The notes under the pieces are model-generated. The model was not told the origin of the DNA. It searched no databases and was given only the letters and a program-made list of their open reading frames with translations. A DNA stretch of 64,000 nt from Hymenobacter puniceus (GTDB lineage: Bacteria; Bacteroidota; Bacteroidia; Cytophagales; Hymenobacteraceae), in assembly GCF_014333525.1 (NCBI RefSeq), contig NZ_JACSCX010000003.1:434001-498000 (forward strand), read 5' to 3'. Position 1 is the stretch's first letter, and each line of letters begins with the position of its first letter. The position numbers and the translations under genes are program-made. This document shows, piece by piece, positions 11,838 through 20,615 of this stretch.

Positions 11838-12830
11838 ATGTTCCGATTCTCGTTGCTGTCCGCCGCGCTGGTTTTTTCTGGTTTCACTGCTTCCGCCGCC
11901 GGCCTGGTAGCGCTGCCCGACTCTATTGGGGTGGAATACCGGAGTGGCAAAATGCTCATCCGGCACCGTGTAGCGCCCGGCGAAACCCTCTACGGCCTCG
12001 CCCGCCGCTACCGGGTGCCCGTAGAACAGATTGTGGAAGCCAATAATGGCCAGAAAGGCGCCCTCACCACCGGCCAGATTGTGCTGGTGCCGCGCCAGCG
12101 CGCGGTGATGAACGCCTCCGACAACCCGCGCCCCGCCGCGGCCGGCACCGCCGCCCGCAGCCTGCCCACCGATGCCCGCGGCAACCGCGTGTACAAAGTG
12201 GAAGCCGGCCAGACGCTGTTTGCTATTGCCCGCAAATTCAACACTACGCCGCAGGCGCTGGCCGAGCTGAACAATTTCGCGCCCACCTACAACGTGCGCC
12301 AGGGCCAGACGCTCATCATTGCTGCTGGCACTGTCGCCCCCGCACGCCGCGAAACGCCTGCCGCTCCGGCCACGCGCGAGCCAGCCGTAGCCGCGGCACC
12401 CGTCCGCGAAACGCCACCACCGTCGGCGCCGGCACCCCGTCCGGAGCGCCCGGAAGCCGCCCCGCCGCGCCCCGCCGACTCGGCTACTTCAACGCCTAAC
12501 CCTGCCAGCACTCCAAAGGAGAAGCCCGAGGAGCGTGCCCCCACCCGGGCCAGTGAAATTGTGCGCCGCGTGACCGAGGCCGGGCTGGCTACCAGCATCC
12601 CCAACAGCACCACCGACAAGTACTTGGCCCTGCACAAAACGGCCGAGGTGGGCACCATCATGCAGGTGCGCAACATCATGAACGGGCAGTCGGTGTACGT
12701 GCGCGTTATCGGGAAGCTGCCGGATACCGGCGAAAACAGCAACATCCTGGTGCGCCTCTCGCCCCGCGCCGTGCAGCGCCTGGCCACGCCCGACGCCCGC
12801 TTCCGCGTGGAAACCAGCTACGTGCCGTAG
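11838..12830 (+). CDS. Secreted double-LysM protein with RlpA-like C-terminal domain
   Basis: A 330-residue cell-wall-binding protein. A signal peptide (MFRFSLLSAALVFSGFTASA) leads to two LysM domains that bind the glycan chains of peptidoglycan: HRVAPGETLYGLARRYRV (about residues 42-85) and YKVEAGQTLFAIARKFN (about 120-165). A long Pro/Ala/Arg-rich linker (roughly 175-240) follows, then an RlpA-like double-psi beta-barrel: GTIMQVRNIMNGQSVYVRV and NILVRLSPRAVQRL. In Bacteroidota this architecture is common. It could be a septal or structural wall protein; lytic activity cannot be asserted. The start at 11838 is chosen over an upstream TTG because it begins the signal peptide. Confidence 0.88.
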   Translation: MFRFSLLSAALVFSGFTASAAGLVALPDSIGVEYRSGKMLIRHRVAPGETLYGLARRYRVPVEQIVEANNGQKGALTTGQIVLVPRQRAVMNASDNPRPAAAGTAARSLPTDARGNRVYKVEAGQTLFAIARKFNTTPQALAELNNFAPTYNVRQGQTLIIAAGTVAPARRETPAAPATREPAVAAAPVRETPPPSAPAPRPERPEAAPPRPADSATSTPNPASTPKEKPEERAPTRASEIVRRVTEAGLATSIPNSTTDKYLALHKTAEVGTIMQVRNIMNGQSVYVRVIGKLPDTGENSNILVRLSPRAVQRLATPDARFRVETSYVP

Positions 12831-12860
12831 GGGTAAGAGTAACGCAGTCGAATAATACCA

Positions 12861-12958
12861 GCACGTCATGCTGAGCTTGCCGAAGCATCTCTACCGAGGG
12901 TAACTCAATGGTTACGACGAAGCGGTAGAGATGCTTCGGCAAGCTCAGCATGACGTGC
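12861..12958. repeat. Dispersed palindrome, family 1, copy 2 (36-bp perfect arms)
   Basis: Arms 12861-12896 and 12923-12958 are exact reverse complements, beginning GCACGTCATGCTGAGCTTGC. The loop is 26 bases. It lies in the 155-bp gap between two plus-strand genes and creates a false upstream start (ATG at 12950) for the next gene. Confidence 0.95.
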
Positions 12959-12985
12959 TTCTTTGGTGCTACACCTTCCTCCTCC

Positions 12986-13744
12986 ATGAACCACGCTCAG
13001 GTCCGCACTATCCTCGAAGAGAATTACGCCCGCTACAACCAACCAGCTTTCATCCAGAACGACCCCATCCAGATTCCGCACCGCTTCACGCAGCGGCCAG
13101 ACGTGGAAATCAGCGGGCTGTTTGCGGCGCTGCTGGCCTGGGGGCGGCGGCCCACCATCATCAGCAAGGTAACCGAGCTGCTGCAGCGCATGGACAACGC
13201 GCCCCACCAGTTCATCCTGCAGCATCAGGATGAGGACCTTAAGCGTCTGCTCGGCTTCTGCCACCGCACCTTCTGCGACACCGACCTGCTCTACTTTGTG
13301 CACTGGCTGCACTGGTTCTACAGCCGCCACGATACGCTGGAAGAGGCATTTTTGGTGGGTAACACTCAGAAAGAGCGGCTGGAAAACTTCCATAATCTAT
13401 TCTTCAGCCTCGACGACGCGCCCCACCGCACCCGCAAGCATGTGGCCACACCGGCCCGCGGCTCGGCCTGCAAGCGCGTGAACATGTACCTGCGCTGGAT
13501 GGTGCGCCACGACGCGCACGGCGTGGACTTCGGCCTCTGGCGCCGCCTGCCCATGGCCGACCTCATCTGCCCCTGCGACGTGCACGTGGAGCGCGTGGCG
13601 CGCCGCCTGGGCCTACTGGAGCGCAAGCAGCTGGACTGGCTGGCCGCCGAAGACCTCACCGCCCACCTACGCACCTTCGACCCGCTGGACCCCGTGAAGT
13701 ATGATTTTGCTCTATTCGGACTGGGTGTGGAAGGGGAGATGTAG
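12986..13744 (+). CDS. TIGR02757 (DUF2400) family protein
   Basis: A 252-residue conserved protein of the TIGR02757 family, widespread in Bacteroidota and spirochaetes, of unknown function. Typical segments seen: NYARYNQPAFIQNDPIQIPH, EISGLFAALLAWGRR (near residue 45), GSACKRVNMYLRWMVR and PCDVHVERVARRLGLLERKQ. The RWMVR...LICPCDVH arrangement has a DNA glycosylase-like flavour in structure predictions of relatives, but I treat this as speculation. The start at 12986 (MNHAQVRTI) is right because the frame upstream of it is repeat DNA. Confidence 0.88.
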   Translation: MNHAQVRTILEENYARYNQPAFIQNDPIQIPHRFTQRPDVEISGLFAALLAWGRRPTIISKVTELLQRMDNAPHQFILQHQDEDLKRLLGFCHRTFCDTDLLYFVHWLHWFYSRHDTLEEAFLVGNTQKERLENFHNLFFSLDDAPHRTRKHVATPARGSACKRVNMYLRWMVRHDAHGVDFGLWRRLPMADLICPCDVHVERVARRLGLLERKQLDWLAAEDLTAHLRTFDPLDPVKYDFALFGLGVEGEM

Positions 13745-13762
13745 AAGAAAAGCGTTCTGAAA

Positions 13763-14500
13763 ATGGAGCAGCAGATGACCACGCAAACATTTGATATGAA
13801 GCTCATCAGCCTGCCTAAATATTGGGTAGGCTTACTGGCTTTAATTGTAATAGTGCTATTGTCCTTTGTCGCAGCGGCACACCTCAATGTGGGCAAGATG
13901 GGCTTGATTGTGGCCATGACTGGTGGCGCACTGGCGGGCATTTTTTTTATGCAATGGCTGGCGGTATACCGCGCCGTTGCAACAGTTACTCCCAGCGGCC
14001 TGAATTTGCACCTCATGAATGGCAAGCTGCTTATGGTAATTGCTTTTGCTGAGGTGGCCTCGTATCGGCACAAGTCAAACAGAAATTGGGATGAACTGCG
14101 TTTCAAATTTTTTGATGGAACGCGGCAAAGAATTGTGGCGGATTCTGGCAGGGTTGAGTTTTGGGAGTTAGTGCATGCCGTCAACCAGATAGTGGAGCGC
14201 CACTATCGGCCGACTGCTGACTCCGCAGGGCCCACTATACCGGCAGAGTTGTCTGTGGCTCAACAACGCCACCCCGACCGGGAGGTGATGGCCCACGAAA
14301 AAAGCTTCTGGGAGAAACCAATATCCACCGTCTTTTTCTGGATGATAACAGGTGCACTTGCACTGGCTTTGTTGGCCGCTGCGCTTACTGATGATGCCGG
14401 GCTTTTGGGCCTTTTTGTTGGTGGCTGGGTGTTCTACCTCATTCCCTGGCTGCTGCACATCGACCAGCGTATCAAGAACCGAGAGGCCGCCAAACGATAG
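13763..14500 (+). CDS. Hypothetical membrane protein
   Basis: A 245-residue protein that I do not recognise. Two N-terminal transmembrane segments (YWVGLLALIVIVLLSFVAAA and a second about residues 45-70 ending in FFMQWLAVYRA) precede a cytoplasmic domain with a PH-like pattern of strands (VTPSGLNLHLMNGKL, FAEVASYRH, ELRFKFFDGTRQRIV) and a helix (FWELVHAVNQIVERHY). Two C-terminal transmembrane segments (about 195-230) follow. Bacterial PH-domain membrane proteins have a similar layout. It starts 18 bases after the TIGR02757 gene and so may be co-transcribed with it. Its base composition is somewhat more AT-rich than its neighbours. Confidence 0.8.
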   Translation: MEQQMTTQTFDMKLISLPKYWVGLLALIVIVLLSFVAAAHLNVGKMGLIVAMTGGALAGIFFMQWLAVYRAVATVTPSGLNLHLMNGKLLMVIAFAEVASYRHKSNRNWDELRFKFFDGTRQRIVADSGRVEFWELVHAVNQIVERHYRPTADSAGPTIPAELSVAQQRHPDREVMAHEKSFWEKPISTVFFWMITGALALALLAAALTDDAGLLGLFVGGWVFYLIPWLLHIDQRIKNREAAKR

Positions 14501-14511
14501 ACACCCTGCGC

Positions 14512-14629
14512 GAATCTGTCCCGGCCTATATCCTGTTTCCCTTCACAATCCATTCCGATTTCCAGGACTCCCTGATTTGATTTTACCTCAGAACTTCGGG
14601 TAGAAAATAGGCTTTGCGCAGGGTGTGAG
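14512..14629 (+). pseudogene. Duplicated 5' end of mutS2 (promoter region plus first codons), dead copy
   Basis: Bases 14512-14621 align without gaps to 18030-18139, the region before and at the start of mutS2, with 10 mismatches in 110 (91%); similarity fades after a short indel at 14629/18148. The copy includes the TTG start and encodes ILPQNFG before a TAG stop where the real gene encodes ILPQNFEQKIGF. It lies at the 3' side of the neighbouring genes and forms one of two direct repeats bracketing a three-gene cassette. Confidence 0.92.
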
Positions 14630-14639
14630 CGGCGGCCGG

Positions 14640-16232
14640 CTACTGCAGCGTATATAGCTTGATGGTGCCGCCCTGCCTTTCGGTTACTTCCAGCAGCAGG
14701 CGCGTGGTGCCGCCGGCCAGCGCGCTGATGTAGCGGCGGTACGGCTGCTTGTCTTTAGCCTTGAGCACCAGCGCGTAAGCCTGCTTGTAAAACGGAGTGC
14801 CAGTTTGGAAGTAGTACGCTGGCAGAATCTCGCCCATCACCGGCGTGCTGATGTATTGGGTATTGTAGGAAAAGTGCTTCACCGTCGGGGCCAGCTGGTA
14901 CACGTATTCGTCGGCCAGCTGGGTTTTGCGCCGATCCTTTTCCGGCGTCACCACCACTTTCTCAAACGCCAGCTCGGGGCTGAAGTACAGCACCGCGTGG
15001 CCATCCTTGATGACGGCGTCAGCCACGAACTGGCGGCTCACCGGGTCCTGAAACACCTGCACGCCGTCACTTTCGCCTAGCTGCTTCAGCAGGTTTTTCT
15101 GCTGCGCCGGCAAAACGTTGGCGTAAGCTACCTGCTGATGAGACGCCAGTTGGCCGGTGAGGGTGTAGCGGTCCAGGAAAAAGCCGGCAGTGACGGGGTC
15201 CTGCATGAGCCGGTTTTTGGCCGTCTGCTGGTAGGCCCCGCTCACCAGCAGCTGGTCGGTGGTCGGGTCCAGAGAGAAGGCGGCGGGCTGCAGCAGCTTG
15301 CCCATAATCCGGTAGTCGCCCAGGCCCTGGCCCGGCTGCATGCGGGACACCTGCCGGCCCTGGTTATCGAACCCGAGCAGCTCGTACTGCTGCTGCATGA
15401 TGGGCTCGGGGGTGGTGCCTGTGTTGGACTTGTAGCGGCGGTACAGGTAGGTGATGCCTTTGTAGTGCGTGAGCGGCGCCCAGAACTCCTTGAAGTTTGG
15501 TGCCCATCGGCTGTTGCTGAGGGCGGCCAGATTGAGCGGCGTGCGCTGCGTGGTTTTGCGGGCCAGATCGAAGGCGTTGAGCACGTATTCGTCGGTATCC
15601 TGCCGGGTGTTCCGCTCGCGGCTGATCTGGTAGAACACGTTACCTTCCACGTAGCTCAGCACGCTCTTGACGGTGGTATGCTGCGGAATCTTGGCGTATG
15701 GCAATACCAGCTGCTGCCCGGCCCCGGTCGAATCCAGGCGCTGCAGCAGAATATCGTGCTGGCGAATATCATCCTTCTTGTCCAGGCGGTCCAGGTCCTT
15801 GTCTACCACCTCGGCCGCGTAGAGCGTGTTGCCCTGGGCAAAAACTTCCAGCGGCTCCAGCGTGGGATACAGCTCTTCCACCCACGCCCGGTTGAACGGA
15901 CCCGACGGCTGCTGCGGGTCCCGCAACACCTGCAGACCCTGCATCTTCCTGACAGACTTTTCCCATTTCACTTGGCCGTTAGGCTGGATCAGCAGCACCC
16001 GCACGGTGCTTTCCTTGGGCTTGGAAACGAACAGCGCGACGTTGCCATTCTGAAGCTGCAGCGCCGCGCCCGGTATTTCCTTTTTATCCAGCGTGATGGT
16101 GGCGGCCAGCTTGGTTTGGGCCGGCGCCGACAACGAAAAAACGCTCAGCAGGCTGCTGGCCGCAATTGCACCATACCGGGTAACGGGCTGGCGTTGAAAG
16201 AAAAAGAGCATATCAGAAAGAGAGAATTTCAA
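14640..16232 (-). CDS. Hypothetical secreted protein of the mutS2-flanking cassette
   Basis: A 530-residue protein that I do not assign to a family. A signal sequence with hydrophobic core AIAASSLLSVFSLSAPAQT is preceded by a 20-residue basic N-region; a start at 16211 (MLFFFQRQP) is equally possible. The body is rich in beta strands with repeated WEKSVRKMQG, FQDPVSRQFVADAVIKDG and VLVSGAYQQTA-like stretches, suggesting a beta-propeller such as those in proteins scored as WD40/Kelch-like. The C terminus (VTERQGGTIKLYTLQ) shows no T9SS domain. It is the last gene of a three-gene minus-strand operon with the two genes that follow here. Confidence 0.75.
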   Translation of the reverse strand: MKFSLSDMLFFFQRQPVTRYGAIAASSLLSVFSLSAPAQTKLAATITLDKKEIPGAALQLQNGNVALFVSKPKESTVRVLLIQPNGQVKWEKSVRKMQGLQVLRDPQQPSGPFNRAWVEELYPTLEPLEVFAQGNTLYAAEVVDKDLDRLDKKDDIRQHDILLQRLDSTGAGQQLVLPYAKIPQHTTVKSVLSYVEGNVFYQISRERNTRQDTDEYVLNAFDLARKTTQRTPLNLAALSNSRWAPNFKEFWAPLTHYKGITYLYRRYKSNTGTTPEPIMQQQYELLGFDNQGRQVSRMQPGQGLGDYRIMGKLLQPAAFSLDPTTDQLLVSGAYQQTAKNRLMQDPVTAGFFLDRYTLTGQLASHQQVAYANVLPAQQKNLLKQLGESDGVQVFQDPVSRQFVADAVIKDGHAVLYFSPELAFEKVVVTPEKDRRKTQLADEYVYQLAPTVKHFSYNTQYISTPVMGEILPAYYFQTGTPFYKQAYALVLKAKDKQPYRRYISALAGGTTRLLLEVTERQGGTIKLYTLQ

Positions 16233-16256
16233 ACAGAAAATTGGGGCTGGGCCGCC

Positions 16257-16901
16257 TCAGAAAGACAGCCCCATGACGGCCGTGAGCTGCTGCCGGATGG
16301 CAATAGCTTCCACCGGGCCTTCACTGGAATAGTCGGCATACAGCCGGCTGGGCAGCACATCAGCCGACAGGCGCAGGTACATATTGCTGCGCCCGAAGGT
16401 GTGCGCGCCTTCCAGCATCAGGCTGGGCGAGCGAAACGGCAAACTGTAGAGTGCATACCGGTAGCCGGCGCCCACACCCACGCCCCAGGCGCTGTCCGAC
16501 TCGTGGGTGGCCTTGCAGCCGTAGCGCCAGGTTACGTATTCCGGAAAATCGAGCAACGCCGACCCATTGAACCCGTAGATTTCGCGGGGCGCGCCCAGCA
16601 GGCCACCGGCCACGTTCAGCGACAATCCAACGGCTTGGTCGGCACTGATTTTCCACAGCGGCGCATCAAAGGCCAGGCCCAGCGAAGCCAGCACCGCCCG
16701 GCTCCGAACCGTGGTAAGCGCGTATTCGCCGCGGGCTTGGGTGGCGGTGGGCTGCTCCAGCAGCTCCACGTACGACGCCCGCACTGGCACCGTGCCGGCC
16801 CCCACATACATAGAAAAGTTGCTGGTCTGGGCGCAGGCGGCGCCAACGGCCCCCAGACAGGCGGCTACCATGGCCAGCCCTACTGAATAGAAACGGGCCA
16901 T
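16257..16901 (-). CDS. Hypothetical outer membrane beta-barrel protein
   Basis: A 214-residue protein with a signal peptide (MARFYSVGLAMVAACLGAVGAACA, cut before QTSNFS). The mature chain alternates hydrophobic and polar residues as in an 8-strand outer membrane barrel: FSMYVGAGTVPVRASYVEL, VGLSLNVAGGLLG, WGVGVGAGYRYALYSLPF, and it ends with aromatic Phe (LTAVMGLSF), the usual terminal outer membrane signal. Function unknown. It lies 2 bases downstream of the YCF48-like gene and 24 bases upstream of the secreted-protein gene, so the three are almost certainly one operon. Confidence 0.75.
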   Translation of the reverse strand: MARFYSVGLAMVAACLGAVGAACAQTSNFSMYVGAGTVPVRASYVELLEQPTATQARGEYALTTVRSRAVLASLGLAFDAPLWKISADQAVGLSLNVAGGLLGAPREIYGFNGSALLDFPEYVTWRYGCKATHESDSAWGVGVGAGYRYALYSLPFRSPSLMLEGAHTFGRSNMYLRLSADVLPSRLYADYSSEGPVEAIAIRQQLTAVMGLSF

Positions 16902-16903
16902 AC

Positions 16904-17920
16904 TTAGCGGTAGTCAAATCGGGAAACAGTGCCGGCCTCGCCCACCGCATAAAGCGTGGTAGCATCGGCAAAATCGGCGCTGCGGTACACGTGCTGCAGG
17001 CTTTGGCCCGTCGAGCCGGCCAGATTCACCCAGGGCGTTACTTCGGGCTGGGCGGCATAGGCCGGGAAATTGCGCAGCACAGTTTTCCAGCCCACGCCTA
17101 CCACTTCGCCCTGCCACTGCGCAAAATCATACACCGGCACATTCAGCAAATCCTGCGCCGACACCTGCTGGTACTGCCGGGTGGCGGCATCGTAGGTCAT
17201 GGCCCGAAACGATTTGCCCTGGCCCAGGTCGTCGATGCCGCTGACCAGGTAATCGGTGCCGTTCGGATACAAGTGCAGATCGAATACGCGGTAGGGCATG
17301 GGCCACTCCACTGACTCCCAGGTGCTGCCGCCGTTGCGGGTCCGGAAGCACTGATTGGCACCCACGGCCAGGCCCACTTGCTCGGTGGCAAAGGCCACGG
17401 CCCGAAAATCAGTGTTTACCGGCGGCCAGACCGGAAACACGTAGTCCCGCCAAGTGCGGCCGCCGTCGGTGGTTTTGCTGAGCAGACCTTTTTCGCCCAC
17501 CAGAAAGCCCGTGGAGGCATCCAGCATCTGCACATCCGTAATCAGCGGCAGGTGCTTCACCCGCGTCCAGCTGCGGCCGGCAGCAGTGGTGCGGTACAAC
17601 CCCGTAGTGGTCAGGGCCAGGCCAGTGCTCGGCGATGAAAAATGCAATTGGAGGATGTCGCCTAAAGCAGTATCCGTTAGCTCCTGCCAGCTGGCTCCAG
17701 CAGTGGTGGTGCTCAGCAGTGCGCCTTTCTCGCCCCCGATGAAGCCGGTAGACAAACCAACAAAATCAACGCTCAGCCACGTGGCGCCCGCTACGGCAGG
17801 CGGCACAGCAAGATTCTGGTAGCGGATGGTGGCGTGCTTTTCAAGTATTGTTATATCTGGCGCACAGCTGGTTAGCAGCAGGCCGGCTAACATGCCGCAA
17901 CAGCATAAAATTCTATTCAT
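16904..17920 (-). CDS. YCF48/BNR-repeat beta-propeller lipoprotein
   Basis: A 338-residue lipoprotein (MNRILCCCGMLAGLLLTSC, lipobox LTSC). Repeated blades follow the YCF48/BNR asp-box pattern: SVDFVGLSTGFIGGEKGALLS-TTTAGASWQEL, LHFSSPSTGLALTTTG-LYRTTAAGRSWTRV, LDASTGFLVGEKGLLSKTTDGGRTWRDY and FRTRNGGSTWESVEWP. The Ycf48 family assists photosystem II assembly in cyanobacteria; here only the fold is shared, and a binding or surface role is more likely. It is the first gene of the three-gene cassette that ends before the mutS2 duplication. Its promoter should lie in 17921-18029, next to the second direct repeat. Confidence 0.82.
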   Translation of the reverse strand: MNRILCCCGMLAGLLLTSCAPDITILEKHATIRYQNLAVPPAVAGATWLSVDFVGLSTGFIGGEKGALLSTTTAGASWQELTDTALGDILQLHFSSPSTGLALTTTGLYRTTAAGRSWTRVKHLPLITDVQMLDASTGFLVGEKGLLSKTTDGGRTWRDYVFPVWPPVNTDFRAVAFATEQVGLAVGANQCFRTRNGGSTWESVEWPMPYRVFDLHLYPNGTDYLVSGIDDLGQGKSFRAMTYDAATRQYQQVSAQDLLNVPVYDFAQWQGEVVGVGWKTVLRNFPAYAAQPEVTPWVNLAGSTGQSLQHVYRSADFADATTLYAVGEAGTVSRFDYR

Positions 17921-18029
17921 ACAAAGAATAAGGAGAGGTCAAATATAGAAGAGGCCACAGGATAATTGAAGCCGCCGCCGTGATTATTTACCGGAATCCG
18001 ACCCGGTTTCCGGCACTTTCAGTTGGACT

Positions 18030-18148
18030 GAATCTTTCCCGTCCTATATCCTGTTTACCTTTACACTCCATCCCGATTTCCAAGACTCCCCGATTTGATT
18101 TTACCTCAGAACTTCGAGCAGAAAATAGGCTTTGCGCAGTTGCGTGAG
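18030..18148. repeat. Direct repeat, functional copy (mutS2 promoter region and 5' codons)
   Basis: Second copy of the 119-bp direct repeat whose other copy is 14512-14629. It holds the 65 bases before the mutS2 TTG start and the first 18 codons. Between the two copies lies a 3.4-kb, three-gene cassette transcribed in the opposite direction. Confidence 0.92.
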
Positions 18149-20512
18149 ATGCTGGAAGGCATGTGTCTGAGCGCCCTGGGCCGCCAGTTTGTGGCCAAGA
18201 TGAGCTTCCAGACCAAGCACGACCAGCTCCAGAAGCTGCTGCTCCAGACCGACGAGTTCCGCTTCCTGCTGCATAGCGGAGCCGACTTTCCCAGCCAGCA
18301 CTACCACGACGTAAACCCGCAGCTGGTGCGCGCCAGCTTGCCCGGCGCCTACCTCGATGTGGCCGCTTTCTTCGCCGTGAAGATGAGCTTGCGCACCATC
18401 CGGCAGGCCCTCACTTTCTTCACGCAGGCCGCCGAAGAGTTGTACCCTACGCTGCGTCTGCTCGGTATTGGGGTGCAGGTCGACCGCAACCTGCTGGCTG
18501 CCCTCGACAAAGTGGTGGACGACGAAGGCCTCGTGCGCGACGATGCCTCGCCGCTGCTGCGCCAGCTGCGCCAGGAGCTGATTACGCGCCAGGTAATGTT
18601 ACGCAAGCAGATTGCGGGCATCCTGCGCCACGCCAAAAACGAAGGCTGGGTTCCCGGCGATGCCGAGCCGACCATCCGGGGCGGGCGGCTGGTGCTGCCT
18701 GTCATTGCCGAACACAAGCGCCGCGTGAAAGGGTTGATTCACGACGAGTCGGCTTCGGGCCAGACGGTGTACATCGAGCCGGAGCCGGTGTTCGAGCTCA
18801 ATAACGACATCAAGGACCTCGAAAACGCCTATCAGCGCGAGCTGATCCGCATCCTGACTGCCCTCACCGACCAGCTACGGCCCCACATTCCGGACCTGCG
18901 CAAAGCCTACCAGTACCTCGGCCTGATCGACTTTATCCGGGCTAAGGCGCGCCTGGCGCTGCGCCTGGAAGCTATGCTGCCCGAGTTGCACCCGCGCCCC
19001 CAGATGCTCTGGAAGCAGGTGCGCCACCCGCTGCTGTACCTCACCTTCCAGACCCACGCCAAAGACGACCCGCGCGAAGTGGTGCCGCTCGATATCGAGC
19101 TGACGCCGGAACAGCGGATTCTGCTGATTTCGGGGCCGAATGCCGGAGGTAAGTCGGTGAGCATGAAGACGGTGGGACTGGTGCAGTACATGCTGCAGTG
19201 CGGCCTGTTGATTCCAGCTGGCGAAGGCTCGGAAGCCGGAATGTTCGATGATATTTTCCTGGACATCGGCGACGAGCAGAGCCTGGAAAACGACTTGAGT
19301 ACGTACTCGTCGCACTTGCTGAGCATGAAGCAGTTCGTGACGCTGGCCGGCAAGCGCAGCTTGGTGCTGATCGACGAATTTGGTACCGGCACCGAGCCGG
19401 CGCTGGGCGGCGCCATTGCCGAGGCGGTGCTGGAGCAGCTTAACCGGGCGCGCAGCTTCGGTGTCATCACCACGCACTACACCAACCTCAAGAACTACGC
19501 CGAGCGCACCGACGGCATCGTGAACGGGGCCATGCGCTACGACCCCGAGCAGCTGCAGCCGCTCTACCGCCTCGAAATCGGCAAGCCGGGCTCGTCGTTT
19601 GCCATCGAAATTGCCCGCAAAATCGGCCTGCCCAAGCAGCTGGTGGAGCGCGCCACCCAGCTTGTCGGCAAAGACAAGATCCGCTACGACCGGCTGCTGG
19701 AAGGCCTGGAAAAGGAGAAGTCGGACTTGGAAGCCCGCACCGCCGAAGCCGCCAAAGCCGAGCGTCGCCTGAAAAAAGCCGCCCAGGAATACCACGACCT
19801 CAAGAAGTATCTCGACGACACCACGCTGGAAGTGCTGCGCAAAGCCAAGCAAGATGCCAAGCTGCTGCTGCGCGACACCAACCAGCAGATTGAGGCTACC
19901 ATTCAGGAAATCCGCCTCGGCCAAGCCGACAAGGACCGCACCAAGGAAGCCCGCGGCAAGCTCGACACTTTCGTGCGCGAGAAGCTGCAAATCGAGCCAC
20001 CCAAAGCCAAAGCTACCCGCGAGCTGGCCGAAGCCGGCACACTCAAAGTAGGCGACAAAGTGGCGCTGATTGGGCAGGAAGGCTACGGCGAGTTGATGAG
20101 CGTGAAGGGCAAAACCGCCGAGGTGAGCTTCGGCGGCATGAAAACCATCGTCAAGATCAGCCAGCTCGAAAAGCTGACCCGCTCCGAAATCCGGGAGCGG
20201 GAAAAAGAGTCGGCGCGCCGGGCCCCGGCCCAGTACGCCGGTTTCGACACCACCGGCAAGATGTCGAGCTTCAGCCCTACGCTGGATTTGCGCGGCGAGC
20301 GGGCCGAGGATGCCCTCACCAAAATCACGGCCTACGTGGATGATGCCGTGATGCTGGGCGTGCCCGAAATCAAGATCCTGCACGGGCGCGGCAACGGCGT
20401 GCTGCGCCAGGTGGTGCGCGACTACCTGCACCGCACCCGCCAGGTGGCCAGCGTAGCCGACGAGCACGCCGACCGCGGCGGTGACGGCGCCACGGTGGCT
20501 GTGCTCAAATAA
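18095..20512 (+). CDS. mutS2: Endonuclease MutS2
   Basis: MutS2 is an ATPase with a C-terminal Smr nuclease that suppresses homologous recombination or, in some bacteria, rescues collided ribosomes. At 805 residues it is full length. TTG is the start codon (ILPQNFEQKIGFAQLREML). The Walker A motif GPNAGGKS is at about residue 348, Walker B LVLIDEFGTGTEP about 425, and ITTHYTNLK follows. A long charged coiled coil (about 540-640) links to a KOW-like segment (GDKVALIGQEGYGELMSVKG) and the Smr domain (LDLRGERAEDAL at 730, ILHGRGNGVLR near 770). The catalytic DLRG and HGRGxG motifs are intact. No mutS-family mismatch domain is present, as expected. Confidence 0.96.
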   Translation: MILPQNFEQKIGFAQLREMLEGMCLSALGRQFVAKMSFQTKHDQLQKLLLQTDEFRFLLHSGADFPSQHYHDVNPQLVRASLPGAYLDVAAFFAVKMSLRTIRQALTFFTQAAEELYPTLRLLGIGVQVDRNLLAALDKVVDDEGLVRDDASPLLRQLRQELITRQVMLRKQIAGILRHAKNEGWVPGDAEPTIRGGRLVLPVIAEHKRRVKGLIHDESASGQTVYIEPEPVFELNNDIKDLENAYQRELIRILTALTDQLRPHIPDLRKAYQYLGLIDFIRAKARLALRLEAMLPELHPRPQMLWKQVRHPLLYLTFQTHAKDDPREVVPLDIELTPEQRILLISGPNAGGKSVSMKTVGLVQYMLQCGLLIPAGEGSEAGMFDDIFLDIGDEQSLENDLSTYSSHLLSMKQFVTLAGKRSLVLIDEFGTGTEPALGGAIAEAVLEQLNRARSFGVITTHYTNLKNYAERTDGIVNGAMRYDPEQLQPLYRLEIGKPGSSFAIEIARKIGLPKQLVERATQLVGKDKIRYDRLLEGLEKEKSDLEARTAEAAKAERRLKKAAQEYHDLKKYLDDTTLEVLRKAKQDAKLLLRDTNQQIEATIQEIRLGQADKDRTKEARGKLDTFVREKLQIEPPKAKATRELAEAGTLKVGDKVALIGQEGYGELMSVKGKTAEVSFGGMKTIVKISQLEKLTRSEIREREKESARRAPAQYAGFDTTGKMSSFSPTLDLRGERAEDALTKITAYVDDAVMLGVPEIKILHGRGNGVLRQVVRDYLHRTRQVASVADEHADRGGDGATVAVLK

Positions 20513-20614
20513 TATCGCAGATTTTGCAGATTAAAAGGATTGCGCAGATTGCTCTTTCTGACTGACTGCGCGACGAAATCTGTGACATCCTTTTATTCTG
20601 CAACATCTGCGATT
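20513..20614. repeat. Palindromic element, CGCAGATTTTGCAG type
   Basis: Arms 20513-20550 and 20577-20614 are 38 bases each and nearly complementary (cores CGCAGATTTTGCAGATTAAA and its inverse). The element fills the whole gap between the mutS2 stop and the rlmF ATG at 20616, so the right arm touches the rlmF ribosome-binding region. It may lower rlmF translation or act as a terminator-like hairpin (inference). Confidence 0.85.
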
Positions 20615-20615
20615 C

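Noticed and set aside
15138..16886. 582-codon open frame on the plus strand across two minus-strand genes
   Set aside because: It runs through two genes with signal peptides and proper spacing; composition is that of antisense translation.
18875..20467. 530-codon open frame opposite mutS2
   Set aside because: Antisense to all functional MutS2 motifs and without recognisable domains.
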